Shown here piece after piece: positions 23,738 to 35,380 of a stretch of DNA of 64,000 nucleotides. The notes beneath the pieces are model-generated. The model did not search any database, had not been told where the DNA came from, and saw only the letters and a list, made by a program, of their open reading frames with translations. The stretch is from Campanula takesimana (taxonomy: Eukaryota; Streptophyta; Magnoliopsida; Asterales; Campanulaceae). A program made the position numbers and the translations under genes. The stretch lies in contig JAOWBW010000192.1 of assembly GCA_026119855.1 (NCBI GenBank), positions 868,001 through 932,000 on the forward strand, in the 5' to 3' direction. Each line of letters opens with the position of its first letter. Position 1 is the first letter of the stretch.

Positions 23738-24303
23738 GTATTTATTTTCATGCTTTCTGCTTCTGAAATGTTTTCTGCAGAGTGAATCCATGAATTCTCC
23801 TTTGTGTTCTTAATCTTCGAATCATACGTTTATCTTTCGAGTTTGACTTTAGTTGACCTGAACTGACTTACAAGAGCGCTCATTATCATATCAGAAGCTG
23901 AATTTTGCAAATTCACAAAACGCGTACCAGTAGTTAAGCATGAAGTACTATTACAACAGGCCACTGAACAAACTAGATACAATCTGTCATAGGTACAAAG
24001 TGTACAAGTTTAGTACAACACCAAACAGATTCTTGGAAAGCATTACATTAGAGACACTTCTAAAGAAGAGCAGGCTCCTCTTTCTTCAAAGACCATCTAA
24101 CGGTAAATTTCTATCAAACATTATATTGCTATAGATAAGTACATACACACCGAAAAAAAAAAAAAAAAAAAAAAAAGAGCATTGACCTGAAGTAATTCTG
24201 ATGATGACCGGAATCTTAAACTTTTACCAGGGCCGGAGGGGCAATAACGTAAAAGAGCTTTAGGACTCGGTCACATACTCTGATCTGTGGCTCTCCACTC
24301 TGT
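23738..24303. other. Convergent 3' spacer between SAM and NFD4-like genes
   Basis: This spacer should hold both 3' UTRs. A 25-bp A run ends at about 24176. No gene is seen. Confidence 0.5.
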
Positions 24304-27300
24304 TCAGTGCTTTGATCCATGAGGCAACCGAAAAGAGCCATCTGCATATAACATTTGGTAAACGGGTTTTATTCGTATAGTCAGGATTATACTGAGAATA
24401 GTTCCCAGTCCACATAAGCAAGCCAGAACGATGAATGTCACCCCAAAACAAGTGGGACCCATGCAAGAGATGACTTGCTGCTTCGTTGCCTCAATATCAT
24501 AGATGTATCCAGCAAGGAGACCCGAAAAAAGAAAAGCTCCAATAGGATTGCCTATAGACATGAAATTGTAGAATAACCCGAAATTCTTGAGTCCAAAAAG
24601 CTCAGAAACGGTAGGGACCATGACAGATATTTGCACTCCGTAGCAGATCCCTAGCAATGCGGTTGCAACATAAAGTGTACCATCAATCGCAGAAGCAAAT
24701 AGAAGATACGTAATGATCATAACTACTTGTGTGCATGTCATCCAAACGGTCCTTGGGATGGTTTTTGACCTGCGATAACAAAATAATGCATCATAATCAT
24801 TATTCTGAGCACACTAAATAGTGCAAAAAGCGGAAAATCCCCGTCGTTTCTTTGGTGTGCGGATAACCCACTCTGGTTCTGTATCAGGCACATAAACCTA
24901 TCGTCCTTCATTGGGGCTTGCAAATATCAACTTTTATTCATCCAAACTAAAATGGCCTTTATTGTACACGTTTGAACCATTACCTCGGACAGCAAATCTT
25001 TATATTATGACAAAACTACCCCTCACTCTCAAAAGAACGGCACCACATAAATAAGACCCAAATGCAGAAGTGGGCGTCGATTTTGGGAATGAGGGGTAAG
25101 TTTGTCATATAATATATATTTGTTGGTGAAGTACAGTTTCACGCTCCAAAACCAAGCGTGCACTACACAACCCATTACTTAGGATAATAAAAGTTTATGT
25201 GCCTAATAATCCGCACAAACAAAAAGGGGGTTTTCTGGTTTTTGCTACACTAAATAACAGGAAAATATGGGAACTATTTACCTGACAAAATGTTCAGAAA
25301 CAACTCCTCCACCAAGACGGCCAACAAAATTGCAAAAGCTGAAAAGAGACAATAGAATTGTAGTATCATGCACCCCTTGAGCTATCCCAATCTGAGCTAG
25401 GTTATTGAGAGCAGTTACTCCCGAACCAACCCCAACAAAGTAAACCAAAAAGAGAAGCCAAAAATCAGCCTTGACCAAAGCTTCAGTAAAGCTAAAATCA
25501 TCCCCTCTTCGAGGCCGGCTCCTCTTTTGCTTCACTGCCCCCTCTCCCTCAGCAAGAAGAATGTCAACATCCGACACACTTCCACTTTCATTAATATTCG
25601 TTGTCGATGAAGATGGTGTCAATAAAGGCTCGATTTTTTCCGCCCCGCCTTCTCCTAGAAGCTCATCAGAGTTTCTATTTCTTCTGGAGGGGTAAAATGT
25701 CATTTTTACTGGTATAGCAAGTGGGGCCAAGAGGAGGAGTACCATTAAAACAAGAAAAGTGTACGAGACCCAAGCTTTTATAGACACCACTTTGTCCAAG
25801 ACTGTAGTTGTGAGAATGTACAACCCAAGTACAACACTTGTAGCTTGCACGAAAAGGAAATGACCATGCTCGGATGAGTCATCTCCTGTGGCCGGAGTAC
25901 AAGGCCTAACGTAGTACATCAATAAAACACACAATGTAGGAACCCCAAGTGCTAGAAAGAGTAAAAGGTCAGAAGAAGAATTGTGGAGGGCAATACGGTA
26001 AATTTCAGTGTACACTGCACCAGCTAGACCACCGTAACCTTTGAGAATTCCAGCAACGGTGCCTCGACTCAGAGGGAAGTTTCTCATGTTAGTCACGACG
26101 ACAGCCGTACTCAACCAAGCGCTGCTATTGGTAGCAATGCAGAGCGCAATCCATAACTGCCTCAATGATCAAGAAGTAGATATGGTTTAGCAAATTTTGT
26201 TGTTTTGAAACATACTCCCTCTGTCCCTAAATGAGTGTCCATTTTCAGGAAATTTTTGTCCCAAAATGAGCGTCCTTTTTTATCATAACTTTGTCCCTTA
26301 ATGTTTTTTTTTTTTCGAAATTTTTTCACCGGTCTCTTTATAATTGCAAAAACTAAATGTTTGTAAAGAGGATTACAAGATTATATAAGAATTTTGCCGC
26401 CAAATTGTACAAAAAGTTATGTCTCTTAAAATAAAATTTGGACACTCATTTAGGGACAGAGGTAGTACAAAATACCATCAACATGCAGATTAAACACGAA
26501 CGTAACAACAATATATAAGCAGACATACAGTTAAGCATATGATAATTACACTCTCTATTTGGAGGCGCTTGTCACTTCAAAGGGTTCCTCTATTCTACAA
26601 ATGGAAGAAAAACAGTCGACAAAAAGTAGCAGCTCAAACTTAATCCATAATAGTAGCAGTATTCCTTCCAGTCAAAAACCCCTGTTCAGTTTATTTTTGT
26701 ACAATGGTAGAAGCACATAAAAGTCAAACTTTGTTCACCACATCCTGAGCAGCATTCATTCATTGGTGTATATAAATCCTGATCCGAGTATCAGACCACA
26801 AGCTATGTAGCCAATTAATTACTGCCAACAAGGATTTCGTAGCCAAAATTTTGTGATTCTTTTGTGCCCCGATCTGAGAGTCCCATTAACTCAAGCTTAT
26901 AATTCAAGAGACATGAGTCTGACTTAGATTGAAATTGACTTGGACAGGCTAACCATAAATCTGTTTTGAAATTAAAAAAGCTACACAATAAAATAAAACG
27001 TTTGCAACTACTGTGACTTCCGAGAATAACTATGCATATATCAAACATTTCAATTTTCAAATTCTGAGATTATTTACTAAAAATGGAGCTAATTATTAGT
27101 AATGTGTTTGTATTAATATGCACATAGAAGTTACTTTAAATGGACCTAAATTGGATGCTCAACTCAACTTCAACAACTGAGTGAGGATCTTAATAAGAAC
27201 ACAAGATAGTCTTCAAAGCTTTTCAAATTCTAGGGTTCTAGGTTTTGAATCAAAAGTAAATTACTATTTAACTCAGATTTACAAACACCCCTGTCATCAT

Positions 27301-27805
27301 GATAAATCAGATCCTATCACAATTCGAACTAATTCAACATAGACAAACAAAAGATGATGATCATACACAAGAATCTCACACTCCAATTTCATTAGATCAA
27401 TCAGCGCATGCATATACCCAGTAACCAAAATCATAAATTCCCCAATTGAACAAACAAAAGATTCAAAATTCAGAAACATACCAGCCAGTAAGGTAAAGAT
27501 TCAACGGTGCCACTAAGTGGTAGCCAAAGAACACCATAACCAAAGAAGCAAGCAAAAGCACCGATCAAGAGAACAACCCACGGCGGAAATTTGTTACAGA
27601 AGATCCCGGGCAAAATTCCGACGTTCTCGCCGATGTCATTAGCGACGCCGAGCATGGTTAGCTGGTGTTGATTGAAACCCAGAACGGATTTGAGAGAGTG
27701 AGAGTAAAGTGGGAAGTTGTAGCCATTTCCGGAAGCAATTTGGAGCCAAACTGCAGCTCCTAGACCCACCCATGGCGGCCTTGTTCCATATTTCAAGGTC
27801 GCCAT
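24304..27805 (-). CDS. NFD4-type nodulin-like MFS transporter
   Basis: Three exons, 27805-27482, 26156-25282 and 24769-24304, give 554 aa in frame. The N-terminal nodulin-like domain (about 1-245) starts MATLKYGTRPPWVGLGAAVW and includes the signature GYNFPLYSHSLKSVLGFNQ and the conserved RNFPLSRGTVAGILKGYGGL. About twelve membrane helices are split by an acidic and basic cytosolic loop (about 300-340, SRPRRGDDFSFTEALVKADF). The C-terminal MFS-like half contains CNFVGRLGGGVVSEHFVR. Family members include NFD4, needed for karyogamy in Arabidopsis; no substrate can be assigned. Introns 1 and 2 carry a Stowaway MITE and a foldback element. I give no symbol because this is a large plant family. 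Confidence 0.88.
24815..25255. repeat. Foldback element in NFD4-like intron 2
   Basis: TAGTGCAAAAAGCGGAAAAT on the left is mirrored by TTTTCTGGTTTTTGCTACAC on the right. A second paired segment (GTGTGCGGATAA / TAATCCGCAC) follows. It fills most of the intron and is non-coding. The class is uncertain. Confidence 0.6.
26213..26467. repeat. Stowaway MITE in NFD4-like intron 1
   Basis: TA-CTCCCTCTGTCCCTAAATG mirrors CATTTAGGGACAGAGGTAG-TA. Same subfamily as 11337-11598. Confidence 0.9.
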
Positions 27806-27969
27806 TGATGATGATGGGGTTTACTCTGATCAGAATCAGAGGGTTTGAGCTTGAGTAGAGAATGAGGAAAGTTGGGCAAGATTTGGAAAAAGTTGGGATT
27901 TATTTGATTTGATTTTCTTTAGTCCTAAATTTCAAAAGCATGGTCATTGACAACAAAAGAAAAATTGTC

Positions 27970-28375
27970 CGCGGCTATAGCTAGATGGCAAAGGATGAGA
28001 CATAAAATCTTGCGGGAGCGATGTTATATTAGAGATCCAAAATAAGCTTATAAAATATTGCTTATAAAATGAGGTGACAATATTTTATTGGTTTTAATCG
28101 ATAATGGACCCGCTACATTCTACTTAAAACACCAATAAAATGACGACACCTAAGATTTTGTAAGCAAAATTTTGTGAATTTTTTGTGCCCCTAATATTAT
28201 TCATCTTGCTGGCATGTAGTCGTTAGTTCGATTCTTAGTGGGAGCATTTTACTCTTGTTTGAGGTTGGGCATTGTATGTGATATTAGTCGACATCTACTC
28301 TGCGATTTAACTGGTAGTAACCCCTAAAATTAGTCTGACACAAACTACGAACTTGAGCATAAAAAAATTAAATGG
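27970..28375 (+). mobile_element. tRNA-derived SINE interrupted by a MITE
   Basis: An A-box-like TAGCTAGATGG (27978-27988) and a B box GTTCGATTCT (28226-28235) lie too far apart until the insert at about 28033-28192 is removed. They then return to a tRNA-like distance. The body GGGAGCATTTTACTC to the A-rich tail near 28365 is SINE-like. The target duplication is weak (AAAAATT-type). Confidence 0.5.
28033..28192. repeat. Small Harbinger-like MITE inside the SINE
   Basis: The left end TTAGAGATCCAAAATA is roughly mirrored by TTTTTTGTGCCCCTAA. Internal TAAGCTTATAAAATATTGC / GCAAAATTTTGTGAA pairs make a foldback. A TTA-type target is plausible. Confidence 0.45.
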
Positions 28376-28550
28376 GAAATAAGAGAGCATTCGACATAGA
28401 TTATGGGTCGTTGTCACATAGTGTAACTAATATATTGGCTTGGACAAAAATTCACGATTATAAACGTCTTATGTGGGGGCCATGAGTCTCATGACATCAA
28501 CTTTTTTTTTTTTTCATTATACAGTACGAGTATATATTAAAAAATGAGTA

Positions 28551-28815
28551 ATACACATAATAGTACTATTTATCTTGAAAAATTTGTCTCATTTTCACTT
28601 TTTATGGTTAATACACACGTTAATTTTGACCATACATTAATCTCAATCTAATGATTACAATGAAATTTTAAAAATTATTATTGATAATTCACTTAATGAT
28701 TTATCAATTACAACATTTGAAATTTCACTAGAATGATTATATTGACTTCAATGTTTGATCAAAATTCATTTATATTGACCATAAAAATTAAAAATGAGAC
28801 AAACTTTTTGAGACA
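28551..28815. repeat. Mariner-type foldback MITE (worn ends)
   Basis: TTGTCTCATTTTCACTTTTTATGG is mirrored by CCATAAAAATTAAAAATGAGACAA. The interior matches the copy at 12882-13130 in layout; the CTCCCTC ends have decayed. Confidence 0.6.
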
Positions 28816-29795
28816 TAATGAGGAGTTCAGATCTATTGTATCACTTTTGTGTGCCACTCCATGTACCACTTGTAATCCAACCGTTCACATGTTTGCATAA
28901 TATTACATTAATATCAATCTCAATAACTGTGAGCCATTAGATCACTTGTGGCACATGAAGTGGTACACACAGTGACACAGAGGATTTGGACTCATGACTA
29001 AGTACAATAAATTATCTATAGTTACTTTTGGTATCCGCTCCATAAAAATTCCAATGCAAAATCTATACTATAGTATATTAAAGTAGGTGAAAATGACTTT
29101 GAGCATGACACTTCATCCAACTTTGGGTTAATCTTGCTCCTAAGCTTGCCACGTCAGATTCATGGCATTAAGAGTCAGACCTTTCGGTTCTTGCTAACTA
29201 GACACAAATAATATGTTATATTCTTAGTTATGGGTATGGGTACTAATAATAGATATGAAACTAGATATGTCTAAGAATTATAGTTGATAAGATACTAATG
29301 CAAATAACTCAATGATTCTTGAAGAATATGTTATAGTACCTAATAGCATATACTCTTATATATATACTAGAAATATAGACTTGGTAGACCTAGCATTTAA
29401 AAACGTCAATAAAGTGATGCATAGTTATCCAACTTTTCGGCTTCTTATACATTGATGATCATAATTTAACTTTTCATTTAATAAAATTAATGAATTGTTT
29501 TATGATAGGATATAAAGAGTTTTGCTTGGGAATTCATTGTTTTATGATGGAATACATAGAGTTTTGCAAGTCAAATTAAATCTCTTTTGAAAATACATAG
29601 AGTTTTGATAATAGATAAAGAACTTTAGCTAAAATGCATAAAACATAATAGTTTAGTACTTCAAAAGGCAAGAAGATGTTTAATAAGCATTAGAGACTTA
29701 GTAGTGATTTTTTCTCAAATAATTCCATTATTTATAAGTATTTACCAGAGTACCACCTTTTTCAAAGTATGTACCAAAATGACCAACTTTGAGCT

Positions 29796-29960
29796 AATTC
29801 GCCACTGGGTATAGCGAATTATCATAGTTCGCTTTTGTCAAAAGCGAATCATTCTTTGACCAGATTGGGCGCGCTTTGCATTAGGGCGTTAATTAAACCT
29901 TAAGTAATTCGCTTCCTATAGTAGCGAAATGTTATAATTCGCTTCTTCAAGTAGCGAATT
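29796..29960. promoter_or_regulatory. Left subterminal hairpin array of the MULE
   Basis: Four short inverted pairs in 165 bp: AATTCGC/GCGAATT (29796-29820), TTCGCTTTT/AAAAGCGAA (29828-29848), AATTCGCT/AGCGAAAT (29906-29930), AATTCGCT/AGCGAATT (29936-29960). A matching array is at 54875-55047. Repeated subterminal palindromes are candidate transposase-binding sites (inference). Confidence 0.7.
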
Positions 29961-30250
29961 ACATTAAACCCACACAATAAGATAATGTTTCAGTATGTGC
30001 AGCTCATTTTATCTCCATCTTGTCTGAAAATAGAGAGAGAAAGAAGAAGGGACGCAAAGAGGAGAGGATTTTGCAAATCCATTTCTTGAAATACTCAGAT
30101 CAAGCAAAAAGGTACACCACGATCTCTATCTATATGTCATTTTTTGTGTTTGATGTGATTTATTTTAGGTTTTTGAGTGAATTTGTAGAGAGAAATGATA
30201 AATTTAAGATTTTGACTGTTATTATCATTTTTTAGGGTTCTAGGGTATCG

Positions 30251-32908
30251 ATGAGTGGGTTACCGCTTATTTTCATGTGCTACTGGGGAGGGGATGATGA
30301 AGATCCATTTAATGGTCCTCTTTTTGAAAAAGGACCGAAATTTGGTCTTAGAGCGATACATAGATGTACTTACACTGAGTTGATTGATCAGTTGTATGAA
30401 CATATTGGGGTAGATCGAACAAGATTTCAGCTGGAAGTTATTTGTAGGTTTCCTCATTCCTTTGACCATGGAATTGCAAATTACTTTCCATTTCATATCC
30501 AAGACGATAATGGTGTGGCGTTAATGGTTGATGTTAATGCTCAATTTGGTGGGTTGAGTAACTTGCAGTTGTATATTATCATGAAGGCTATTGAGGTGTT
30601 TGATATCCGTGGGGGTGGGACTGACATTGGTTATAATCATGAGACGAATGAACGTTATGCAGAGGCAGAGACACTTTATGTGAATTCGCAGAGTTACAAC
30701 CGAGAGCCTGACGAGGGTCCAAGTACAGAGACATTCTATGATAATTCGCCCAGTTACAACCAAGCGGCTGCAATGGCTCCAAGTAACCAGAGACCGCGTC
30801 GTAGACGAGTGCCACGTGAGGATGTTCCGGCTGATGATGATGTTTTGGATGAAGATGATGAAGACTATGATGCACAAATAGATAGTTTGTTGTTTCCTGA
30901 TGATGATGATGATGATGATGAAGAAAACATCACCGGTAGTGAGATTAGCGAGGGTGACGATGGGCCGAATGATGGGATTGAATCAGATTTAGTAGAGTAC
31001 GAAAGGAGAGAGAATCGAATGCATGAGAGAGCAGACTATCCTCTTTATCATGATATTGGAGAAGAAGTTGATGTGATTGCTGTTAATAATCAATTTAGTT
31101 TTCCGATATGGGATGGAGAGAAGGGTGGATTGGCTAAAGGGATACGATTTTCTAAGAAGATTGAGGTGCAATATGAGATAAAGAAGTATCACATACATTC
31201 CAATTGACGTTTTAAGGTAAGAAAGAGCACACTCCGAACGTGGGCCATTGAGTGTTTGTTGAAAGACTATCCATGCCCTTTTTATGCTCGTGTGAGTCAG
31301 AAGAAGATAGGATATTGGGAAGTGACCAAGTATAGAGGCCCTCATTGTTGTTTGTATTCTGGACTTAGTCTTGATCACCCCAACTTGGATGCTAAGTTTA
31401 TTGGTCGGTATATTCTCCATAAGGTCAAGGCTGATTCTGATTTGAATGTTCAAGTTATTATTGCAGATATAAATGAGAAATACGGTAGGACAATTTCTTA
31501 CAAGAAGGCATGGTATGGGAAACAAAAGGCCATTGGCTCAGTGTTTGGAGACTGGAAGGAATCTTATGCTCGGTTACCTCGTGTCCTAGGTGCTATTCAG
31601 AAATACAATCCTGGAACTATTGTTGAGTATTTTAATCCTCCTCCACCTGGTGTATATAAAAAGTTTGATCGTGTTTTCTGGGCATTCGGGCCTTGTATTC
31701 AAGCTTTCACTCATTGTAGGCCTGTCGTGTCTGTTGATGGAACGTCCTTACATGGACGTTATAAAGGGGTGATACTCATTGCTATGGGTGTTGACGCCAA
31801 TGACAGCATCGTTCCTCTTGCTTTTGCTATTGTTGAAAAAGAGGACCATGTTCTCTGGAGTTGGTTTTTACGCCTTGTTTGTCAACATATTATCAAGGGT
31901 CGTGAGGTATGCTTACTTTCTGATCGTCATAATGGCATTCTTGCTACAGTTGCAGAAGATACTTGGTGGCCAAATGTGCATCATCGATATTGCTTGAGGC
32001 ATATGAGAGCAAATTTTCTGAAGAAGCATCATGGTAGTGATTTGAAGCGTCTGTTCTGGGTTGCTGGTTGTGCTCACCAAGATAGAAAATTGAAAAATAC
32101 TTTAGAGTTGATCCGTTTAGTTGACCCAGAAGCCATCAAGTGGTTTGAGCATTTAGATAAGAAGAAGTGGACACTGGCGCATGATGGTGCTTATAGATAT
32201 GGTATTATGACTACGAACTTATCTGAGGTCTTTAATGGGGTCATAAAAGGATCACGTGGTATGCCAATAACAGATATTGTTGAGACTTCTTTCTACCGTT
32301 GTGTGGAATACTTTCACAGCAGATTGGGGTTTGCAATGAATGCATTAGGGGGTGTTACTAATAACCCTAATGCACTATACAAATTTAGCCAAAGGATCCA
32401 TCGTCGATACAACTACAACACCAAAAAGGCTGGGTCACACCATGTTCGACCGTTCAACGTAAATAATAGGGGAGTGTTTCAAGTGACAACCGGACGTCGT
32501 GGTGAAAAAGGTGGAAATACTCAAATTGTGAGATTTGATGAGCGTACATGCACATGTGGCAAATGGGTCGCATATCACTTGCCGTGTTCCCATGCAATTG
32601 CATGTTGCACATTCATAAATGTCGATGGTCGTAGTTACGTTGATCAATTTTACACTCTCGGGTCATACTACAAAACATGGTCAGGGACTTTTGAACCATT
32701 GCAGCATGAGGACTATTGGAATGTGGATGGTCGGGTGCCAATATTTGAACCAAATGATATGCTTCGACGCGATGCAAAGTAGGGACGACCACAATCAAGA
32801 CGGCTTCGAAATTCTATGGACTGGCAATCTGGAAAATGAATAATCCATTGTTCAACTTGTAAGAAGGAAGGACACACGTGCCGGAGGTGTCCAACTAACA
32901 GGGAATAG
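30251..32908 (+). pseudogene. MULE transposase (MURA-like), broken by stops
   Basis: One frame runs the whole length, broken by TGA (31205-31207), TAG (32780-32782) and TGA (32837-32839), and ends at 32906-32908. The N-terminus (MSGLPLIFMCYWGGDDEDPF) is a PB1-like MuDR leader, followed by an Asp-rich spacer. The zinc-binding/MuDR region (KSTPNVWAIECLLKDYPCPF) follows, and then the DDE-type MULE core (VSVDGTSLHGRYKGV, then LLSDRHNGILATV). A SWIM zinc finger has CTCGKWVAYHLPCSHA. After the second stop a CCHC-like knuckle (CSTCKKEGHTCRRC) remains in frame. An intact protein would bind the TIRs and cut the element. About 885 codons. Confidence 0.88.
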
Positions 32909-32951
32909 ATTTGAATTGGGTCAAATTCCACGTCATTTCAATGGGATTATG

Positions 32952-33118
32952 TTGTAAGATATTTGAATTGTGTTTGTTCTATCATTTGTAGTGCTAATGA
33001 CTTTGTATTGTTGTAAGATATTTGAATTGTGTTTGTTCTATCATTTGTAGTGCTAATGACTTTGTATTGTTGTAAGATATTTGAATTGTGTTTGTTCTAT
33101 CATTTGTAGTGCTAATGA
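32952..33118. repeat. 59-bp tandem repeat, about 2.8 copies
   Basis: TTGTAAGATATTTGAATTGT restarts at 32952, 33011 and 33070. It lies in the spacer between the two convergent MULE genes, beyond the transposase stop. Confidence 0.9.
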
Positions 33119-33240
33119 AATATAACATAAATAAAATAATTCAGTGACCACATCCCGACCACATAGGAAATATAACATAAATCCAAAAAATTCAGTGACC
33201 ACATCCTGGTCACATAGGAAATCTGACATAAATCCAAATA
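33119..33240. repeat. About 51-bp tandem repeat, two copies
   Basis: AATTCAGTGACCACATCC and GGAAATATAACATAAAT phrases repeat with small changes. It sits directly after the 59-bp repeat and before the stop of the minus-strand OB-fold module. Confidence 0.75.
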
Positions 33241-33261
33241 TTACATGTCCAACAAATTAAC

Positions 33262-33868
33262 TTAACAATCGTTAGGGAATACCTTAAAAACATTGGAAAG
33301 TGTAATGTTAAGTACTTTTTTTGAGTGTGCGGGGGCGAAGACAACAACCTAATAGATCAACAAAAGAAAACATTTAGAACAAAATGTTAAGGAAAATATC
33401 CTTAGGGAGTGTAATGTTAAGGAAAATATTTCATACCTGCTTAAAAATCAGAACAGCACCAACACCTATGTCACTTCCATACTCACTTCCTTTAAGCACT
33501 TTGGGGCCAATGATAGATTCAATTGTATCAGTAGGATCTTTCAAAGTCACCTTAAGAGAGCCAGTATCTTGTAGTGTGCACTCCGTGACAACAACAACAA
33601 CCTGTAGTAGTGACCAAAAAAATAACGACCAATTATTTTTAAATATTAACCTTAAATATAAATAATGCTGATATTATACCTGATCCACCCTATCATATTT
33701 ATGGCATTTCTCGTTGATGGCCTTCAACGGATAATATGTACCCTCTGCAGTGAGATAGTCCATTGCAGATAGCCAAGGTCTGCCCCATCCCCCCTCACCA
33801 CCATGTGCCTCACCCTCCCTTTGTCCGCTACTATGACCCCATCCCTGTGTATGACTGCCCCATCCCCC
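33262..33868 (-). pseudogene. HROB/DUF4539-like OB-fold module, 3' part of the PMD gene
   Basis: Three exons in frame on the minus strand: up to 33868 through the donor near 33680, then 33601-33437, then 33348-33262 with TAA. A Gly/His-rich lead (GWGSHTQGWGHSS) precedes PWLSAMDYLTAEGTYYPLKA. Exon 2 reads VTECTLQDTGSLKVTLKDPT, and IGVGAVLIFKQ ends it. Exon 3 reads VVVFAPAHSKKVLNITLSNV, then KVFPNDC. This matches the OB-fold of HROB (C17orf53/MCM8IP family), which loads the MCM8-9 helicase in homologous recombination. The module itself shows no stop or shift. Its upstream exons lie beyond the copia insertion (51911 onward). It could instead be a captured fragment from a separate HROB gene. Confidence 0.75.
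33864..33868. repeat. Target duplication ccccc of the outer copia element
   Basis: ccccc precedes the 5' LTR here and follows the 3' LTR at 51906-51910. Because the site is C-rich, the exact phase is soft. Confidence 0.8.
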
Positions 33869-35305
33869 TGTTGGGTATGCTTATTTCTTAACCCTCCCAA
33901 TTATGTTAGAATTGATTGATACCATCACCTAAGTATTTTATGGACTTTAGAACCCTATGTAAGAAGTTTTATAACTTCAATTTTTAGCTTAGTCTATTTT
34001 ATAGTATATGCTTAGAATATAGGAATTGGAGCGAAAAGGAATGAAGATTTAAGCAAGACTGTGGTCACTGCGCAGGACTTCTCTGCGCAGGACACCACTG
34101 CGCAGGTCTCTCCTGCGCAGCATTCTATCTTGCTCAGTTTTCGATGCTTCAGATCACCTAACTTGGAAAGCGCTTAGAAGATGCACGCTTATTAAAAATG
34201 CTGAGGTGTGCAGAAATGACAAAGCAAGCACACTCAGCAGATCCAACGGTGGAGACGCGCTCAAGAGAAATATTTCAAATGAAGACAGCTGTCAACCTTC
34301 TAGAAGAAGCTTTTGAATTTGGTCTTCATGCTCAGTCTCCAACGGCTCTAAAATACCTGCGCACCAATCATATTGTGCCAGGTCATCAACTTTGATCAGA
34401 GCCCCAACGGCTATAAAGGACACCTGCGCACCAATCATATTGTGCCAGTTCATCGTCCTTGCTCAGAGCACCAACGGCTAGTTTTAAGCTCTCTGCTATA
34501 AATAGCCTGCTCATCTTCATTTCCAAGTGGCTAGAGTTTGTGTTTTCTAATATCCTTGAAGTTCTGAAGATTACTGCTTACTATTCCCAGATTCAAGATT
34601 AACCTTCAAACCTTCATACCTTCAAACTCCTGCCCAGATCCTAAGCCTTAAATCACCAGAATTCTTCGTGCTCTTCATCTCATAGATTCATAGAGCCCAG
34701 AATTTCTGAACACACACACACACCTCTTGAAGCTTTGATCATTTCGATCATACTTCTTGAGATACACCGGTTTAGACTAGGATTTGCACTTCATAGATTA
34801 TAGATCTTTGAGATAGTTTGTTCTTCATTGTTGTATCTTGTAACTCTCTTATATAATAAGATTTCCTTTTGAAAATCCAAGACTAACCATCTTGGTAGAG
34901 GACGTAGATCTTTCATTGATCGAACCTCTCCAAATAGCTTGTTCATTATTCTCGCTATTTACTTCCTGCTTAATCATTTCTGAATTACTGCTTTGTTTGA
35001 TCTTTCAGATTGCTATACTTTGCTGCTGTGCTTGTTATTGCTTATTGCCTTAGTATCCTTTTTATCTAACACTTTAAGTCAAAACTTAGCGCGTGCGTTT
35101 TTATCTCTGCGCAGACTTTTCCTGCGCAGTAGCTGCATAAACTTTCGCTGTGCATTTCACACTCTCACTGCGCGCTATACTTAGCTTATTTGAGAACTGT
35201 GCGCATAAGCCATTGATTTGAAAAAGGGTTTGAAAAGAATTTTAAAACGCTATTCACCCCCCCTCTAGCATTTTTCATACCCTTGTTGCCCCTTTGGGAC
35301 CAACA
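33869..35305 (+). repeat. 5' LTR of the outer copia element
   Basis: A 1437-bp LTR, very similar to the 3' LTR (1440 bp). U3 contains an imperfect ~66-bp tandem repeat (34338-34470) and a TATAAATA box at 34497-34504. TGCGCAG is repeated in U3 (34075-34120) and near the 3' end (35108-35130). Confidence 0.95.
34338..34504 (+). promoter_or_regulatory. LTR promoter: MSA-like boxes plus TATA
   Basis: Three AACGGCT boxes stand just upstream of TATAAATA: TCCAACGGCTC (34338-34348), CCCAACGGCTA (34403-34413, a full match to the MSA consensus YCYAACGGYYA) and ACCAACGGCTA (34470-34480). A weaker one is at 34242. They are carried by a duplicated U3 segment. MSA elements are bound by three-repeat MYB factors in G2/M genes. 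The 3' LTR keeps the same set at 50935, 51000 and 51067. Confidence 0.55.
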
Positions 35306-35307
35306 AG

Positions 35308-35319
35308 TGGTATCAGAGC
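35308..35319 (+). other. Primer-binding site (initiator Met-tRNA)
   Basis: TGGTATCAGAGC begins 2 bp after the 5' LTR, the classic copia primer site. Confidence 0.95.
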
Positions 35320-35380
35320 AAACACCTTCATAAAACTTGTATCTATTTTTCAAGCTTAACAGTTTGGGTGCCGATTCAAG

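Noticed and set aside
32952..33240. CRISPR-like array
   Set aside because: Contiguous tandem repeats without spacers, in a plant genome.
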